This document shows positions 45,283-53,454 of a stretch of DNA of 64,000 nucleotides, piece by piece. Below the pieces are notes generated by a model. It made no database searches, was not told the origin of the DNA, and saw only the letters and a list, made by a program, of their open reading frames with translations. The DNA comes from Chryseobacterium polytrichastri. Lineage in GTDB: Bacteria > Bacteroidota > Bacteroidia > Flavobacteriales > Weeksellaceae. Numbering within the stretch: position 1 is the first letter of the stretch; each line of letters opens with the position of its first letter. The stretch is taken from NCBI RefSeq assembly GCF_900142445.1, contig NZ_FRAV01000002.1:124001-188000 (forward strand), given 5' to 3'. A program made the position numbers and the translations under genes.

Positions 45283-48192
45283 ATGCAAGGAAAAGGACTT
45301 ATTACAATTGTTGCTATTGTACTAGGGTTAATTTGCTTAAATGAGCTATTACCAACTTGGTACGCCAGCAAAATTGAAAGGCAGGCGACTGCTGTTGCAG
45401 GAGACAATCCGGAAAAGTATCAGAAAGAGATTACAAGGCTTTCTAAAGATACTTTGAACTTAGGATTCACAAAACTTTATTATTCTAAAGCCAAAGACAA
45501 GGAAATGAAACTTGGTCTTGACTTGAAAGGAGGGATTAACGTTCTTTTGGAGATCAACCAAAGAGATTTGGTGAATGATCTTACAAATTATTCTACAAAC
45601 CCTGTTCTTATCGAGGCTTTAAACAAGACTGATGAAGCGCAAAAGAATTCTACAAAATCTTACATCGACAATTTCTTTGATCAGTTTGATGCTGTAAACA
45701 AAGCAAAAGGAACAAATCTTAAACTTGCAGATCCGGAACTTTTCGGAAATACAAATTTATCTGAGATTAAATACAATACTTCTGATGAGCAGGTAAAAAG
45801 CATCATTAAGAGAAGAATTGATCTTTCTGTAGGAACAGCTTTTGAGGTAATCAGAACCAGAATCGATAAAATGGGTGCGGTGCAGCCAAACGTTCAGAGA
45901 GTACCGGGTACAGCAAGAATTTCTGTTGAAATGCCAGGTATGAAAGATATCGATAAGGTGAAGAAAATGCTTCAGACTTCTGCAAAACTTCAGTTCTGGG
46001 AAGTACAACAAGTTCCTGAAATTGCGCCTTACTTCCAAACATTGACTACAATGGTGGCTGTAAAAGGTGATTCTATGGGAGTTGCGAAGAATGTAAACTT
46101 CATGAATCTTTTACACCTAGACAAACTAAGAACTAATGGTGTTGCAAGCGTAAAACTTTCAGATACAGCTGTTGTAAATAAGATTTTAAACAGCAAAGTA
46201 GGTCAGTCTTTACGTCCTTCAAACATTAAATATACTCAGTTCATGTGGGGTTACAAACCTGAATCTACAGATACTGAAAGTTTAGTATTGTACGCAATCA
46301 GAGGTAACATTAACCAAAAAGCTCCTGTAGATGGTGCTGTTGAAACTGCTAACATTAGCTATGATGAGCTAAGTAGAGTAATAGTAGACATGCAGATGGA
46401 TTCTAAAGGTGCTAAAGAATGGAAAACACTAACAGAGAAAAACGTAGGTAAACCAGTTGCTGTAACCTTAGATGGTAGAGTATATACGGCGCCAAACGTT
46501 GTTAACGCAATTCCTAACGGTAGAACTCAAATCTCTGGTAACTTCTCTCAGGAAGAAGCTAAAGAATTGGTTGACGTTTTAGGAGCAGGTAAATTACCTG
46601 CAGGTGCAAAAGTGGTTCAGGCTACTGTTGTAGGACCTTCATTAGGACAAGAGTCTATTGACGCGGGTGTTATTTCATTTGCTATTGCATTCTTAATTAT
46701 TATCGTTTATATCATTTTCTATTACGGTGGTGCAGGAGTATACGCTGTAATTGCAATGATTATTAACTTATTCTATATTTTCGGAATCATGGATTCTGGA
46801 GACTTTACATTAACACTTCCTGGGATCGCGGGTATTGTTCTTACGATGGCCATGGCCGTGGATACGAACGTAATTATCTACGAAAGAACGAAGGAAGAAT
46901 TATTTGCAGGTAAGAGCATTTTAGAAGCTTATAAAGATGGTTTCAAACATGCATTAAGTGCAATTGTTGATGGTCACTTAACAACGTTATTAACGGCGGG
47001 TGTACTATTCTTATTCGGAACAGGTCCTATTAAAGGATTTGCTTTAACGTTAGGAATTGGTATCTTAATGACATTCTTTACTTCAGTATTACTTTCAAGA
47101 GTAATGATCTTCTCTAGATTGAATAAAGGAAAACACCTTTCTGTTTGGACGGCTCCAACGAAAAACCTATTCAGAAATACTTGGATCGATTTTATCGGAA
47201 AAAGAAAATATGCATATATCGTTTCTGCTGTATTAACAGTTGTTTGTATTGCTTCAATCGCAATTCACGGATTTAAATACGGAATCGACTTTACAGGTGG
47301 TAGAAACTATGTTGTAAGATTTGATAAAGCAGTAAATGCTGAAGATATTGAGCATAACTTAATCAAAGTTTTCAAAACTGAAGATGGGAAAAACTCTTCT
47401 GTTGAAGCTAAAACTTTTGGAAACGACAAGCAATTAAAGATCTCTACAGATTACCTTATCGAAGATGAATCTTTAAAAGCTGACCAGACTGTTGAACAAA
47501 AATTATATGAAGGTTTAAAATCAAGCTTACCGGCTAATGTAACATTACATGATTTCAAATCTGCAGATAAAGAACATGCAGGAATTGTTTCTTCTGAAAA
47601 AGTAGGACCTACGGTTGCAGATGATATTAAAACGCATGGTATTCTTGCAGTAGTAGCTGCATTGGGAGGTATTTTCTTATACATCTTATTAAGATTTAGA
47701 AAATGGCAATTCTCATTGGGTGCTGTTGCAGCATTGTTCCATGATGCGGTTATTATCTTAGGAGCGTATTCATTGCTTCACAAGTATATGCCTTTCAACA
47801 TGGAGATCAATCAGGATTTCGTTGCGGCGATTCTTACAGTATTGGGTTATTCAATTAACGATACCGTGATTATCTTCGATAGAATTAGAGAGTATTTAAG
47901 AGAGAAGAAAGCTTTAACATTAGCTGGATTATTTGATGACTCTATTTCTAGTACATTAGGTAGAACATTCAACACTTCATTTACAACGATCCTTGTAATT
48001 TTAGCGATCTTCATCTTCGGAGGAGATAACTTAAGAGGATTTATGTTTGCGATGTTGATCGGTATTGGATTCGGTACGTATTCATCCATATTCATTGCAT
48101 CAGCAATTGCGTATGACTTCCTGAAATCAGGAAAAGAAGATGAAGTACACGGAAAAACTACTTCTACAAAAGAAGTACTTGCTTCAAAATAA
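45283..48192 (+). CDS. secDF: protein translocase subunit SecDF (fusion)
   Basis: The 969-aa inner-membrane protein joins SecD and SecF in one chain and uses the proton gradient to help pull exported proteins through SecYEG. It has about twelve helices. The SecD part has the P1 domain (RIDKMGAVQPNVQRVPGTAR) and the AMAVDTNVIIYER motif; the SecF part has FTGGRNYVVRF and GYSINDTVIIFDRIRE. Its 969 aa fit a full fusion as in other Bacteroidota. The four T9SS cargoes in this window depend on the Sec route, so its presence is consistent with them. Confidence 0.96.
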   Translation: MQGKGLITIVAIVLGLICLNELLPTWYASKIERQATAVAGDNPEKYQKEITRLSKDTLNLGFTKLYYSKAKDKEMKLGLDLKGGINVLLEINQRDLVNDLTNYSTNPVLIEALNKTDEAQKNSTKSYIDNFFDQFDAVNKAKGTNLKLADPELFGNTNLSEIKYNTSDEQVKSIIKRRIDLSVGTAFEVIRTRIDKMGAVQPNVQRVPGTARISVEMPGMKDIDKVKKMLQTSAKLQFWEVQQVPEIAPYFQTLTTMVAVKGDSMGVAKNVNFMNLLHLDKLRTNGVASVKLSDTAVVNKILNSKVGQSLRPSNIKYTQFMWGYKPESTDTESLVLYAIRGNINQKAPVDGAVETANISYDELSRVIVDMQMDSKGAKEWKTLTEKNVGKPVAVTLDGRVYTAPNVVNAIPNGRTQISGNFSQEEAKELVDVLGAGKLPAGAKVVQATVVGPSLGQESIDAGVISFAIAFLIIIVYIIFYYGGAGVYAVIAMIINLFYIFGIMDSGDFTLTLPGIAGIVLTMAMAVDTNVIIYERTKEELFAGKSILEAYKDGFKHALSAIVDGHLTTLLTAGVLFLFGTGPIKGFALTLGIGILMTFFTSVLLSRVMIFSRLNKGKHLSVWTAPTKNLFRNTWIDFIGKRKYAYIVSAVLTVVCIASIAIHGFKYGIDFTGGRNYVVRFDKAVNAEDIEHNLIKVFKTEDGKNSSVEAKTFGNDKQLKISTDYLIEDESLKADQTVEQKLYEGLKSSLPANVTLHDFKSADKEHAGIVSSEKVGPTVADDIKTHGILAVVAALGGIFLYILLRFRKWQFSLGAVAALFHDAVIILGAYSLLHKYMPFNMEINQDFVAAILTVLGYSINDTVIIFDRIREYLREKKALTLAGLFDDSISSTLGRTFNTSFTTILVILAIFIFGGDNLRGFMFAMLIGIGFGTYSSIFIASAIAYDFLKSGKEDEVHGKTTSTKEVLASK

Positions 48193-48212
48193 GTATTACT
48201 ACAATAAATAAG

Positions 48213-48244
48213 AAAAAGCCTTTCAATTTGAAAGGCTTTTTTTG
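48213..48244 (+). terminator. intrinsic terminator after secDF
   Basis: AAAAAGCCTTTCA and TGAAAGGCTTTTT form a long near-perfect stem with seven T at its end. It marks the end of the housekeeping part of the window. Confidence 0.95.
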
Positions 48245-48357
48245 TGGCTTAAAGGTGAATTTGTTGATGGCATTAGGTGTTAAGGTTTTATCATTATTAG
48301 AAACTTTATCAACAATTATTTATCAAGTTTCCAATCTTTTATTTGAAGCTATTTCCA

Positions 48358-48440
48358 GCTTTCCACTGTATCTTTTTTGTTACGGGCTCCGCTTCGCTTC
48401 GCCCGCAACAAAAAAGGATGTCGTTTCAATCGGGGCTAGT
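48358..48440. repeat. dispersed palindromic element, copy 2
   Basis: This 83-bp element matches 191-273 in length and in most bases. The stem here is CGGGC (48383-48387) with GCCCG (48401-48405), while copy 1 has CGGCC with GGCCG: both arms changed together, so pairing is kept. TTTTTTGTT on the left also pairs with AACAAAAAA on the right. The rest of the spacer (48245-48552) holds no gene. The element lies at the left border of the accessory region. Confidence 0.85.
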
Positions 48441-48552
48441 TTTAAGGTTTTTAAATTACTGATTAATAGTTGATTGGTAATTTTTACTCCCGAATTAGTT
48501 CCCGACTCTAAATATTTTAATCATTTTGAACCTATCTGAATCTAAGTGAATG

Positions 48553-49083
48553 CTAAGATCCGAAATAATGACCGTTAGACTCAAAATAATCATACATAAT
48601 GTTTCTTGCGGTAGCTTCCCAATCAATTACCACAAAGTTAGGTAAATTGAACGGTATATCATTTTCATATAATTCCTGTACGAAATCTTCATCGCTTGAA
48701 AACTCGCCGTAATAAAAATTGTTTACATATTCATAAATGCTTTGAAACTCCATTTTTCCCAAACAATCCAAACACGCTTCGTAAACCTCTAAGTCATATT
48801 CCGACTCATTTATTTGCTCCGCAATCTCATAAATTTCAGGAGATAAAAAACTCTCTCCAATCAATCCGAGTTTTTCAAACAGTTCGCAGTTTTCGTAATC
48901 TGGGAACATGAACTCTGCGTCAGGTTCATCTTTGTGGAGCTCTCGCATTACTTCCTGTAGCTCTTCATAGCTTGAATAGTCTGAAAGATTCAGCCATTTG
49001 CCATAAAGGCTTAAATTATTGTACTTGTGATAAGTCCCACAATAAACGGAACAATTGTCGAGACAATTTTGTAAATTTGCCAT
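48553..49083 (-). CDS. ardA: ArdA-family antirestriction protein
   Basis: The 176-aa protein has the ArdA features: VYCGTYHKYNNLSLYGKWLNLSD at 13-35, EFMFPDYE in the first half and strong acidity throughout (many Asp and Glu), which mimics the charge of B-DNA. ArdA proteins block type I restriction enzymes so that incoming mobile DNA survives. It is typical cargo of conjugative plasmids and integrative elements, so it marks this region as accessory. It has no close partner gene; two strong hairpins lie just upstream. Confidence 0.9.
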   Translation of the reverse strand: MANLQNCLDNCSVYCGTYHKYNNLSLYGKWLNLSDYSSYEELQEVMRELHKDEPDAEFMFPDYENCELFEKLGLIGESFLSPEIYEIAEQINESEYDLEVYEACLDCLGKMEFQSIYEYVNNFYYGEFSSDEDFVQELYENDIPFNLPNFVVIDWEATARNIMYDYFESNGHYFGS

Positions 49084-49120
49084 GTTGATAAGTTTTAGAT
49101 ACGTTAAAATTTATTGATTC

Positions 49121-49190
49121 GCCTAGCAGTACACCAATACTTCTAGGCATTTTTGTTTTTTCTGGAACCTTGTACACATAGAAACAAGGT
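49121..49190. promoter_or_regulatory. two hairpins upstream of ardA
   Basis: GCCTAG-C-AGTA (49121-49131) pairs with TACT-T-CTAGGC (49138-49148) around a 6-nt loop, with T-runs on its right. A second stem, ACCTTGT (49167-49173) with ACAAGGT (49184-49190), follows. On the - strand both would sit in the ardA leader or promoter; on the + strand the first has terminator shape. They may control ardA or shield it from read-through. Confidence 0.45.
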
Positions 49191-49750
49191 AGTAAGTCGC
49201 TCATAAAAGCAGTATAAATATACAACAAAAACCTGATAACCACCAGCTTTGCAAGCACTTTTTAACCAAAATATCAACCATTGTTAAAAACTTTTTAACC
49301 ACTCGAAGCGCAAGAAAGTAAAAAACAGTCTGAGAAAAACGAAACCCGAGCATAGGGGGTATAGCAAAGATTTACGTAATAGGTACGCCAAAATTTTAAT
49401 AGTACCCTTTGAAACGATACCTATTTAAAAATTTTGAGATTGGGTACAGGGGGAAGTTTTTACAGTGAAAATTTGATACGGTGGGTAATTGGGTCAATAT
49501 ATATAATATTACCTGACAGTAACCCCACAGCAAAAAAAATAAAAGTACTCACAACACCCATTCAGTGTACCATTATTTGGAAGAGTAACTAAATATTTTG
49601 GGGTAATATATTAACAAAAATAGTCAAATGTAAAAACACTAAATATTTTCAAGAGTAAAAATATAAATTCCCAATAGTATACACTTAAAAAAGGAAAAAG
49701 AAAAACTCATCACTGATATTTTGCCGAGAGATTTCCCTATTTTAACAGCC
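49191..49750. other. gene-free AT-rich stretch
   Basis: No gene supported. It has GC-unlike patches (GGGGGTATAG near 49355, GGTACAGGGGGAAG near 49443) and two near copies of ACTAAATATTTT (49587 and 49639). The part at 49592-49625 (TATTTTGGGGTAATATATT) resembles 51034-51068 beyond the glycosyltransferase gene, so the gene may be framed by related sequences. Confidence 0.4.
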
Positions 49751-49782
49751 AAAAAAACCTCTATCAAGTTTGATAAAGGTTA
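49751..49782 (-). terminator. terminator of the glycosyltransferase gene
   Basis: AACCTCTATCAA (49756-49767) and TTGATAAAGGTT (49770-49781) form a near-perfect stem; on the - strand a T-run follows (the A-run at 49751-49757). Confidence 0.88.
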
Positions 49783-49804
49783 ATATTACAATTTTAATAA
49801 TATT

Positions 49805-50767
49805 TTAGTTTAAATGATTAAAATTTCTGTTAATATTTTTCACATTAGTTATTTTTACTGATGCTTTAAAAGGCTCATCGTATTTAATCTTAATATAATC
49901 AATTATTTTATTATCAATATTATCATCGAACTTTCGAGCAAAAAGATGATTTCCCGTTTGGAGAAAATCTAAATCGATTTTAGTGAAAGTCTTGGGACGT
50001 AATTTGATGTCTCCGTCAGGAATCCAAATAATTGCTCTTTTGTCATCATTTACTAAAGTACCCTTAAATGAAGTATTCATTAAAACAGTTTGAAAGAAAG
50101 ATTCATCAGCAATTAATGTGTTTAAATAATAATCTTCAAATTTTTTGACCTCAACATTACTATTTACAAATTCACAGCAATCCCTTGTTAAAATCATCCA
50201 TTGTCCACCGATATAAGGTGTTACATCTTTCATGAAATCTCTTTTATGAGTTTTATCAGAAATACTGTCTTCCAATTCTTCAAAATAATTCTCAATTCTA
50301 TTCATGGTTTCAGGTCTTATTTTTTCCTGATTGTCAATTTTGATATAACTTTTACCATTATTTTTCGATAAAAACTCTTTGATGATTTTTTGTGATTTTA
50401 ATGGATAATCTTGTCCGCTTAGATTTATAAAATAATCCCATTGTGCATTCATGTCCAAAAGGTATTTCATCCCATCCAGTTCAGCCTGAACCATACTATA
50501 TCCACCCCAAATAACATTTTCACTATTAAGGATATGTACGTTTGGATATTGTTTTAAAAAGCTTTTTACATCCTTACCAATTTCTTGATTTGCCTTTTTG
50601 TCAATATGTATAAGGTAGAAATTTGTAGAATCATAGATAGCTTTAAAAAGTTTTTTGAATTGATTCGGTAAGCGGTGTACTAAAATTAAGTATGCTATAC
50701 TGATTGATTTCATCGGAGTTTCACCAATGCTATGTCCATTGCTTTCGCTTACATAAACATTATTCAT
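49805..50767 (-). CDS. GT14-like (core-2/I-branching type) glycosyltransferase
   Basis: The 320-aa protein matches the core-2/I-branching beta-1,6-N-acetylglucosaminyltransferase family: IAYLILVHRLPNQF near the start, FYLIHIDKKA, VIWGGYSMVQAEL, FINLSGQDYPL and later GGQWMILTRDC and TLIADESFFQTVL. It should add a sugar (xylose or GlcNAc type) to a surface glycan. There is no signal peptide. An ATG 18 codons inside (50713, MKSISIAYLILVH) would give the usual N-terminus and is an alternative start. The gene stands alone in the accessory region. Confidence 0.85.
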   Translation of the reverse strand: MNNVYVSESNGHSIGETPMKSISIAYLILVHRLPNQFKKLFKAIYDSTNFYLIHIDKKANQEIGKDVKSFLKQYPNVHILNSENVIWGGYSMVQAELDGMKYLLDMNAQWDYFINLSGQDYPLKSQKIIKEFLSKNNGKSYIKIDNQEKIRPETMNRIENYFEELEDSISDKTHKRDFMKDVTPYIGGQWMILTRDCCEFVNSNVEVKKFEDYYLNTLIADESFFQTVLMNTSFKGTLVNDDKRAIIWIPDGDIKLRPKTFTKIDLDFLQTGNHLFARKFDDNIDNKIIDYIKIKYDEPFKASVKITNVKNINRNFNHLN

Positions 50768-51184
50768 TTTATTTTATTTAAAAATTACTAATGTTTACAA
50801 CTTATTTCATAAAGTATTAATAGACATTTTTATAAATATACGAAATTTAAACTATTTTTATTGAAAATAATAAAATCTCATTTATAATTCATGAAAAAAA
50901 ATATGAAATATTAGTTTTAGAATAGATAGAAGTAAATTATTAGAGAAATAAATATTTAGTAGTGTATTGATACTATGTTGCAGAAACTTCGCTAACACAT
51001 ATATTCATAGTGGTTTACAAAGATCAGTAGAGTATTTGGGGTTAATAGAGAGATAATATATTGGCAAAATCACATCTTTTCAAATCAATGATTTTTTATT
51101 CCCGTCCAAAATCATAGAGATCTACTACTACATAAAACCCGAAGATATTGATTTTACATGCTCGAAGTCAGAGATTAAAAGTTT
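50768..51184. other. gene-free stretch upstream of the glycosyltransferase gene
   Basis: No gene is seen. The sequence is AT-rich with many stops in all frames. Segment 51034-51068 resembles 49592-49625 on the other side of the glycosyltransferase gene. The glycosyltransferase promoter should be within the first 100 bases but no TAnnTTTG box was found. Confidence 0.4.
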
Positions 51185-51264
51185 TTTTTCCGTCACAGTG
51201 TATACCTATTAAAGTATTATCTTTAATGATAGTGTCACGGAAAAAACTAAGTTCTACTGCTGCA
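51185..51264 (-). pseudogene. fragment of a primase-like gene
   Basis: This 80-bp piece repeats 63767-63861 from inside the primase-like gene at the right edge. Over bases 51190-51240 I count two differences in 51. On the - strand it would read FFRDTIIKDNTLIGIH, against FFRDTIIKENTLIGIH in the intact gene. It has lost about 15 bases and gained one T relative to the intact copy, so the frame is broken. It is a relic of another copy of the same mobile-element gene. Confidence 0.8.
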
Positions 51265-51480
51265 CCCACCACTTATGCAGTTCTTTTTTCACCCGCCGCT
51301 ACTTTATAGAGATTGTGCACTCAGCTCACATCTAGTCAGCCACCCGAATTACGCTCTATCGCACATCTAGTCTATCCGCCAACTACACGGGTAGGGAGGT
51401 GCTATGTACCAGCTAGATGCATACTATATCATTATATGTTAGCAGAATCTCTGTGAAAGCCCTGTATCAAGTAGATAGCA
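51265..51480. other. compositionally odd stretch
   Basis: These 216 bases are clearly richer in G and C than their surroundings. CACATCTAGTC occurs twice (51327-51337 and 51362-51372), and CTAGATG occurs once in the opposite sense near 51413. No gene or RNA family was recognised. Confidence 0.35.
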
Positions 51481-51577
51481 AGTTTCAGAGGTGATAAATT
51501 TATTACAGTAAGATCTTTAAGCTCGAAAGCTTCAAATAAGCTTGATTTAGCCATTTTGTATTCAAAATAACACCTAA

Positions 51578-51800
51578 AATACTAAAACACTAAGAAAGTC
51601 GAAATTTGACGACTTAAAAACACTTGCATCAACGTGGTAAGCTTAAACCAATACATCTACTTATGTTTTATAGTTTAAATAACATGATTTAACCCCTAAT
51701 TACATCATATATATCGCCTTTATGCCAAAATAGAAAGAAAGTCAAAATTTAACACCTTAAAACACGTGTATTGAAGCACTGTATCCTAATCAATATCATG
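51578..51800. repeat. degenerate tandem pair of about 145-bp units
   Basis: The text around 51592-51670 (AAGAAAGTCGAAATTTGACG, CTTAAAAACAC, CCAATACATC, TATGTTTTA) recurs in the same order at 51733-51810 (AGAAAGTCAAAATTTAACAC, CTTAAAACAC, TCAATATCATGTTTTA). The copies are diverged, so this is an old duplication or a set of protein-binding sites ahead of the structured element. Confidence 0.55.
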
Positions 51801-51886
51801 TTTTAAAAAGATCGGGATAAAAACAAGCTTATTTCATCATCATTCAACAATAATAAATTTTTAAATCCAGTATCAGGAAAAATTTA

Positions 51887-51894
51887 TATTTTTG
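51887..51894 (+). promoter_or_regulatory. -7 box upstream of the structured RNA element
   Basis: TATTTTTG fits TAnnTTTG and lies about 39 nt before the first paired base of the long hairpin. A transcript from here would carry the whole structured leader and then the gene at 52150. Confidence 0.5.
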
Positions 51895-51932
51895 TAGTCA
51901 ATACATTTTCGATAACGAAAAAGCGTTAATAA

Positions 51933-52148
51933 TTATTCTGCTGGCAGGAATCTGGTAAATTCAAAAGTAGTGCAGGGTGATAAGTTGAACGCTCACGTCC
52001 ATATTTTACGGGACGTGGGTTTCGCTTATTTACACTACAAGGCTTACCAGAGCCTCTGCCAGTAAATAAGAGTTACGAGCCTGCGTCCTTTTTCTATTAT
52101 ACAACCAAAACAAAACCGCACTTTAGGCTCGAGTGATACAAAGTCACT
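51933..52148 (+). ncRNA. long nested hairpin with an alternative fold; candidate structured leader or small RNA
   Basis: Bases 51933-52069 fold into one long rod. In order outside to inside: TTATT/AATAA (51933-37 with 52065-69), CTGGCAG/CTGCCAG (51941-47 with 52056-62), CTGGTAA/TTACCAG (51952-58 with 52044-50), GTAGTG/CACTAC (51967-72 with 52033-38), GATAAG/CTTATT (51979-84 with 52025-30), GAA/TTC, and CTCACGTCC/GGACGTGGG (51992-52000 with 52011-19) around a 10-nt loop. A competing hairpin pairs CTTATTTAC (52025-33) with GTAAATAAG (52062-70) and encloses GGCT/AGCC. Further downstream CGAGCC (52076-81) pairs with GGCTCG (52126-31) and AGTGA with TCACT right at the ATG. The next gene starts at 52150. 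No named RNA family was recognised. Confidence 0.65.
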
Positions 52149-52149
52149 T

Positions 52150-52524
52150 ATGAAAAAGGTCTTTATTTCTACTATGTTGCTCGTGGCAGTGAGCGCATTT
52201 TCTCAAGAAAAATTTGATTGCAACAATCTTTCTAAAACAGATTACCTGAATAAGTATCAGGAACTCAAAAGCTATGGGCTTGATAAAATCACGCTCAAAG
52301 ACGGTACGGAAGTCTTACCGCTAGTCATATCAAAAGTTTATGACGAAAACAGCCTGAGACAGGTTTGTATCAATTCAGCTTATGCAGACCATAGATACGG
52401 CACAGAAGCACATTACGAAATGTATCGTAAAAACATCTACAGCATATCTCGGGAAACATTCATGAAAAATTCAGATTACTTTGAGATATTCCTAGAAATG
52501 ATTGCACAACTTAAAAACCAATAA
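52150..52524 (+). CDS. small exported hypothetical protein
   Basis: A 124-aa protein with a signal peptide (MKKVFISTMLLVAVSAFSQ, cleaved before EKF). The mature part has Cys residues in KFDCNNL and RQVCINS, which could form a disulfide in the periplasm, and a Tyr- and Met-rich C-terminal half. No family recognised. It is the first gene after the structured leader, and the next gene starts 5 nt after its stop, so they are likely an operon. Confidence 0.78.
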   Translation: MKKVFISTMLLVAVSAFSQEKFDCNNLSKTDYLNKYQELKSYGLDKITLKDGTEVLPLVISKVYDENSLRQVCINSAYADHRYGTEAHYEMYRKNIYSISRETFMKNSDYFEIFLEMIAQLKNQ

Positions 52525-52529
52525 TATTG

Positions 52530-53111
52530 ATGGAAAAGAAAATAATTCAAGTTGACAAAAACATCCCAAAATCAGTGTTGACAGGTTTTGTATTGGCTTT
52601 TTTATCAGTTTTTGCAGTCGAGCATTACAGCACATTCTCATATATTCCAAATTTAAACACGCCAAGTGTTGATAATGAGGGAAAACTTATTATAAGCGGT
52701 GAATACGATACCCGAACAACTCCCTTAGGTGCATTATACCAAACAACGCCTTTCGGAACAAAGATAGATTTACCCACAAACGGCATGATGTGCAGTGAAC
52801 TACTGTATGATTCGGATTTCAAAAAATATTCTAACAAAGGTGTGTTGTATGCAAAATCTGTATTCAATGATTACAAATATCTTTTACTGTTTTGGTTAAT
52901 ATACACGCTAATCGTACTGTTTTTCAAAAGATACCGTCTAAAGATTTTGATTCTGATTCTACCAATCTCAATACTGAGCTGTAATAAGACCCAAAAAGAG
53001 GTAATAGAAGACTGTATGACGCACAAGAGCACGGCAAAAACCGACTCAACCAATAAATACAATAAAGCATTCCAAGAATCTGATACAACAGCTGTAAAGC
53101 ACTTATTTTAA
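52530..53111 (+). CDS. hypothetical protein with two membrane helices
   Basis: A 193-aa protein with membrane helices at about 13-32 and 110-150, and a soluble loop between them (about 35-108) that should face the periplasm. The second hydrophobic stretch ends in SILSCNKTQKE, a lipobox-like run inside the protein that is probably accidental. The C-terminal 45 residues are polar. No family recognised. The ATG at 52530 is preferred over the TTG just before it. It follows the first small gene by 5 nt. Confidence 0.72.
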   Translation: MEKKIIQVDKNIPKSVLTGFVLAFLSVFAVEHYSTFSYIPNLNTPSVDNEGKLIISGEYDTRTTPLGALYQTTPFGTKIDLPTNGMMCSELLYDSDFKKYSNKGVLYAKSVFNDYKYLLLFWLIYTLIVLFFKRYRLKILILILPISILSCNKTQKEVIEDCMTHKSTAKTDSTNKYNKAFQESDTTAVKHLF

Positions 53112-53137
53112 ACAAAAATTTTTAAAAATTTATCAAT

Positions 53138-53449
53138 ATGAAAAAATTATTTTTTACGCTATTATTAGCAACGACACCAGTATTATTTTTTGCGCAGGAA
53201 GAAAAACCAAAAGAAACGGCAAAAGAGTGCGATTTATCTAAAGACTTCAAAGAACCAATCAAGAACAACCGATTAAAAAAGTTCGTAGCAATTGAAAACG
53301 GAGTTGAGGAAAAAGAAGTAATCATTATCCGAGCTCAAAACGGATTCGGAAGTGGAATTTATACAGCCTGTGTAAAAGGTCAGCCAATCAAATACCAAAA
53401 GATGGGTACAGTTTTTATGAGAGAAGGAAATAACCCATTTGGAAAGTAA
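53138..53449 (+). CDS. small exported hypothetical protein
   Basis: A 103-aa protein with a signal peptide (MKKLFFTLLLATTPVLFFAQ). The mature part has an acidic-basic start (EEKPKETAKECDL), then KKFVAIENGVEEKEVIIIRAQNG split over a basic and a beta-rich part, and one Cys near each end (ECDL, TACVKG). No family recognised. It lies 26 nt after the two-helix protein gene and 5 nt before the broken gene at 53455, in the same unit. Confidence 0.75.
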   Translation: MKKLFFTLLLATTPVLFFAQEEKPKETAKECDLSKDFKEPIKNNRLKKFVAIENGVEEKEVIIIRAQNGFGSGIYTACVKGQPIKYQKMGTVFMREGNNPFGK

Positions 53450-53454
53450 TTATT

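Noticed and set aside
49016-49258. 80-codon frame on the - strand upstream of ardA
   Set aside because: It overlaps the ardA start and two hairpins; composition is not protein-like.
51933-52069. Naming the structured element as 6S RNA, attC site or a known riboswitch
   Set aside because: The rod shape resembles 6S RNA and the stems could suit a recombination site, but no specific consensus was recognised, so no name is justified.
53001-53111. Lipobox-like SILSC in the two-helix protein as a lipoprotein signal
   Set aside because: It is near residue 150, after a second membrane helix, not at an N-terminus.
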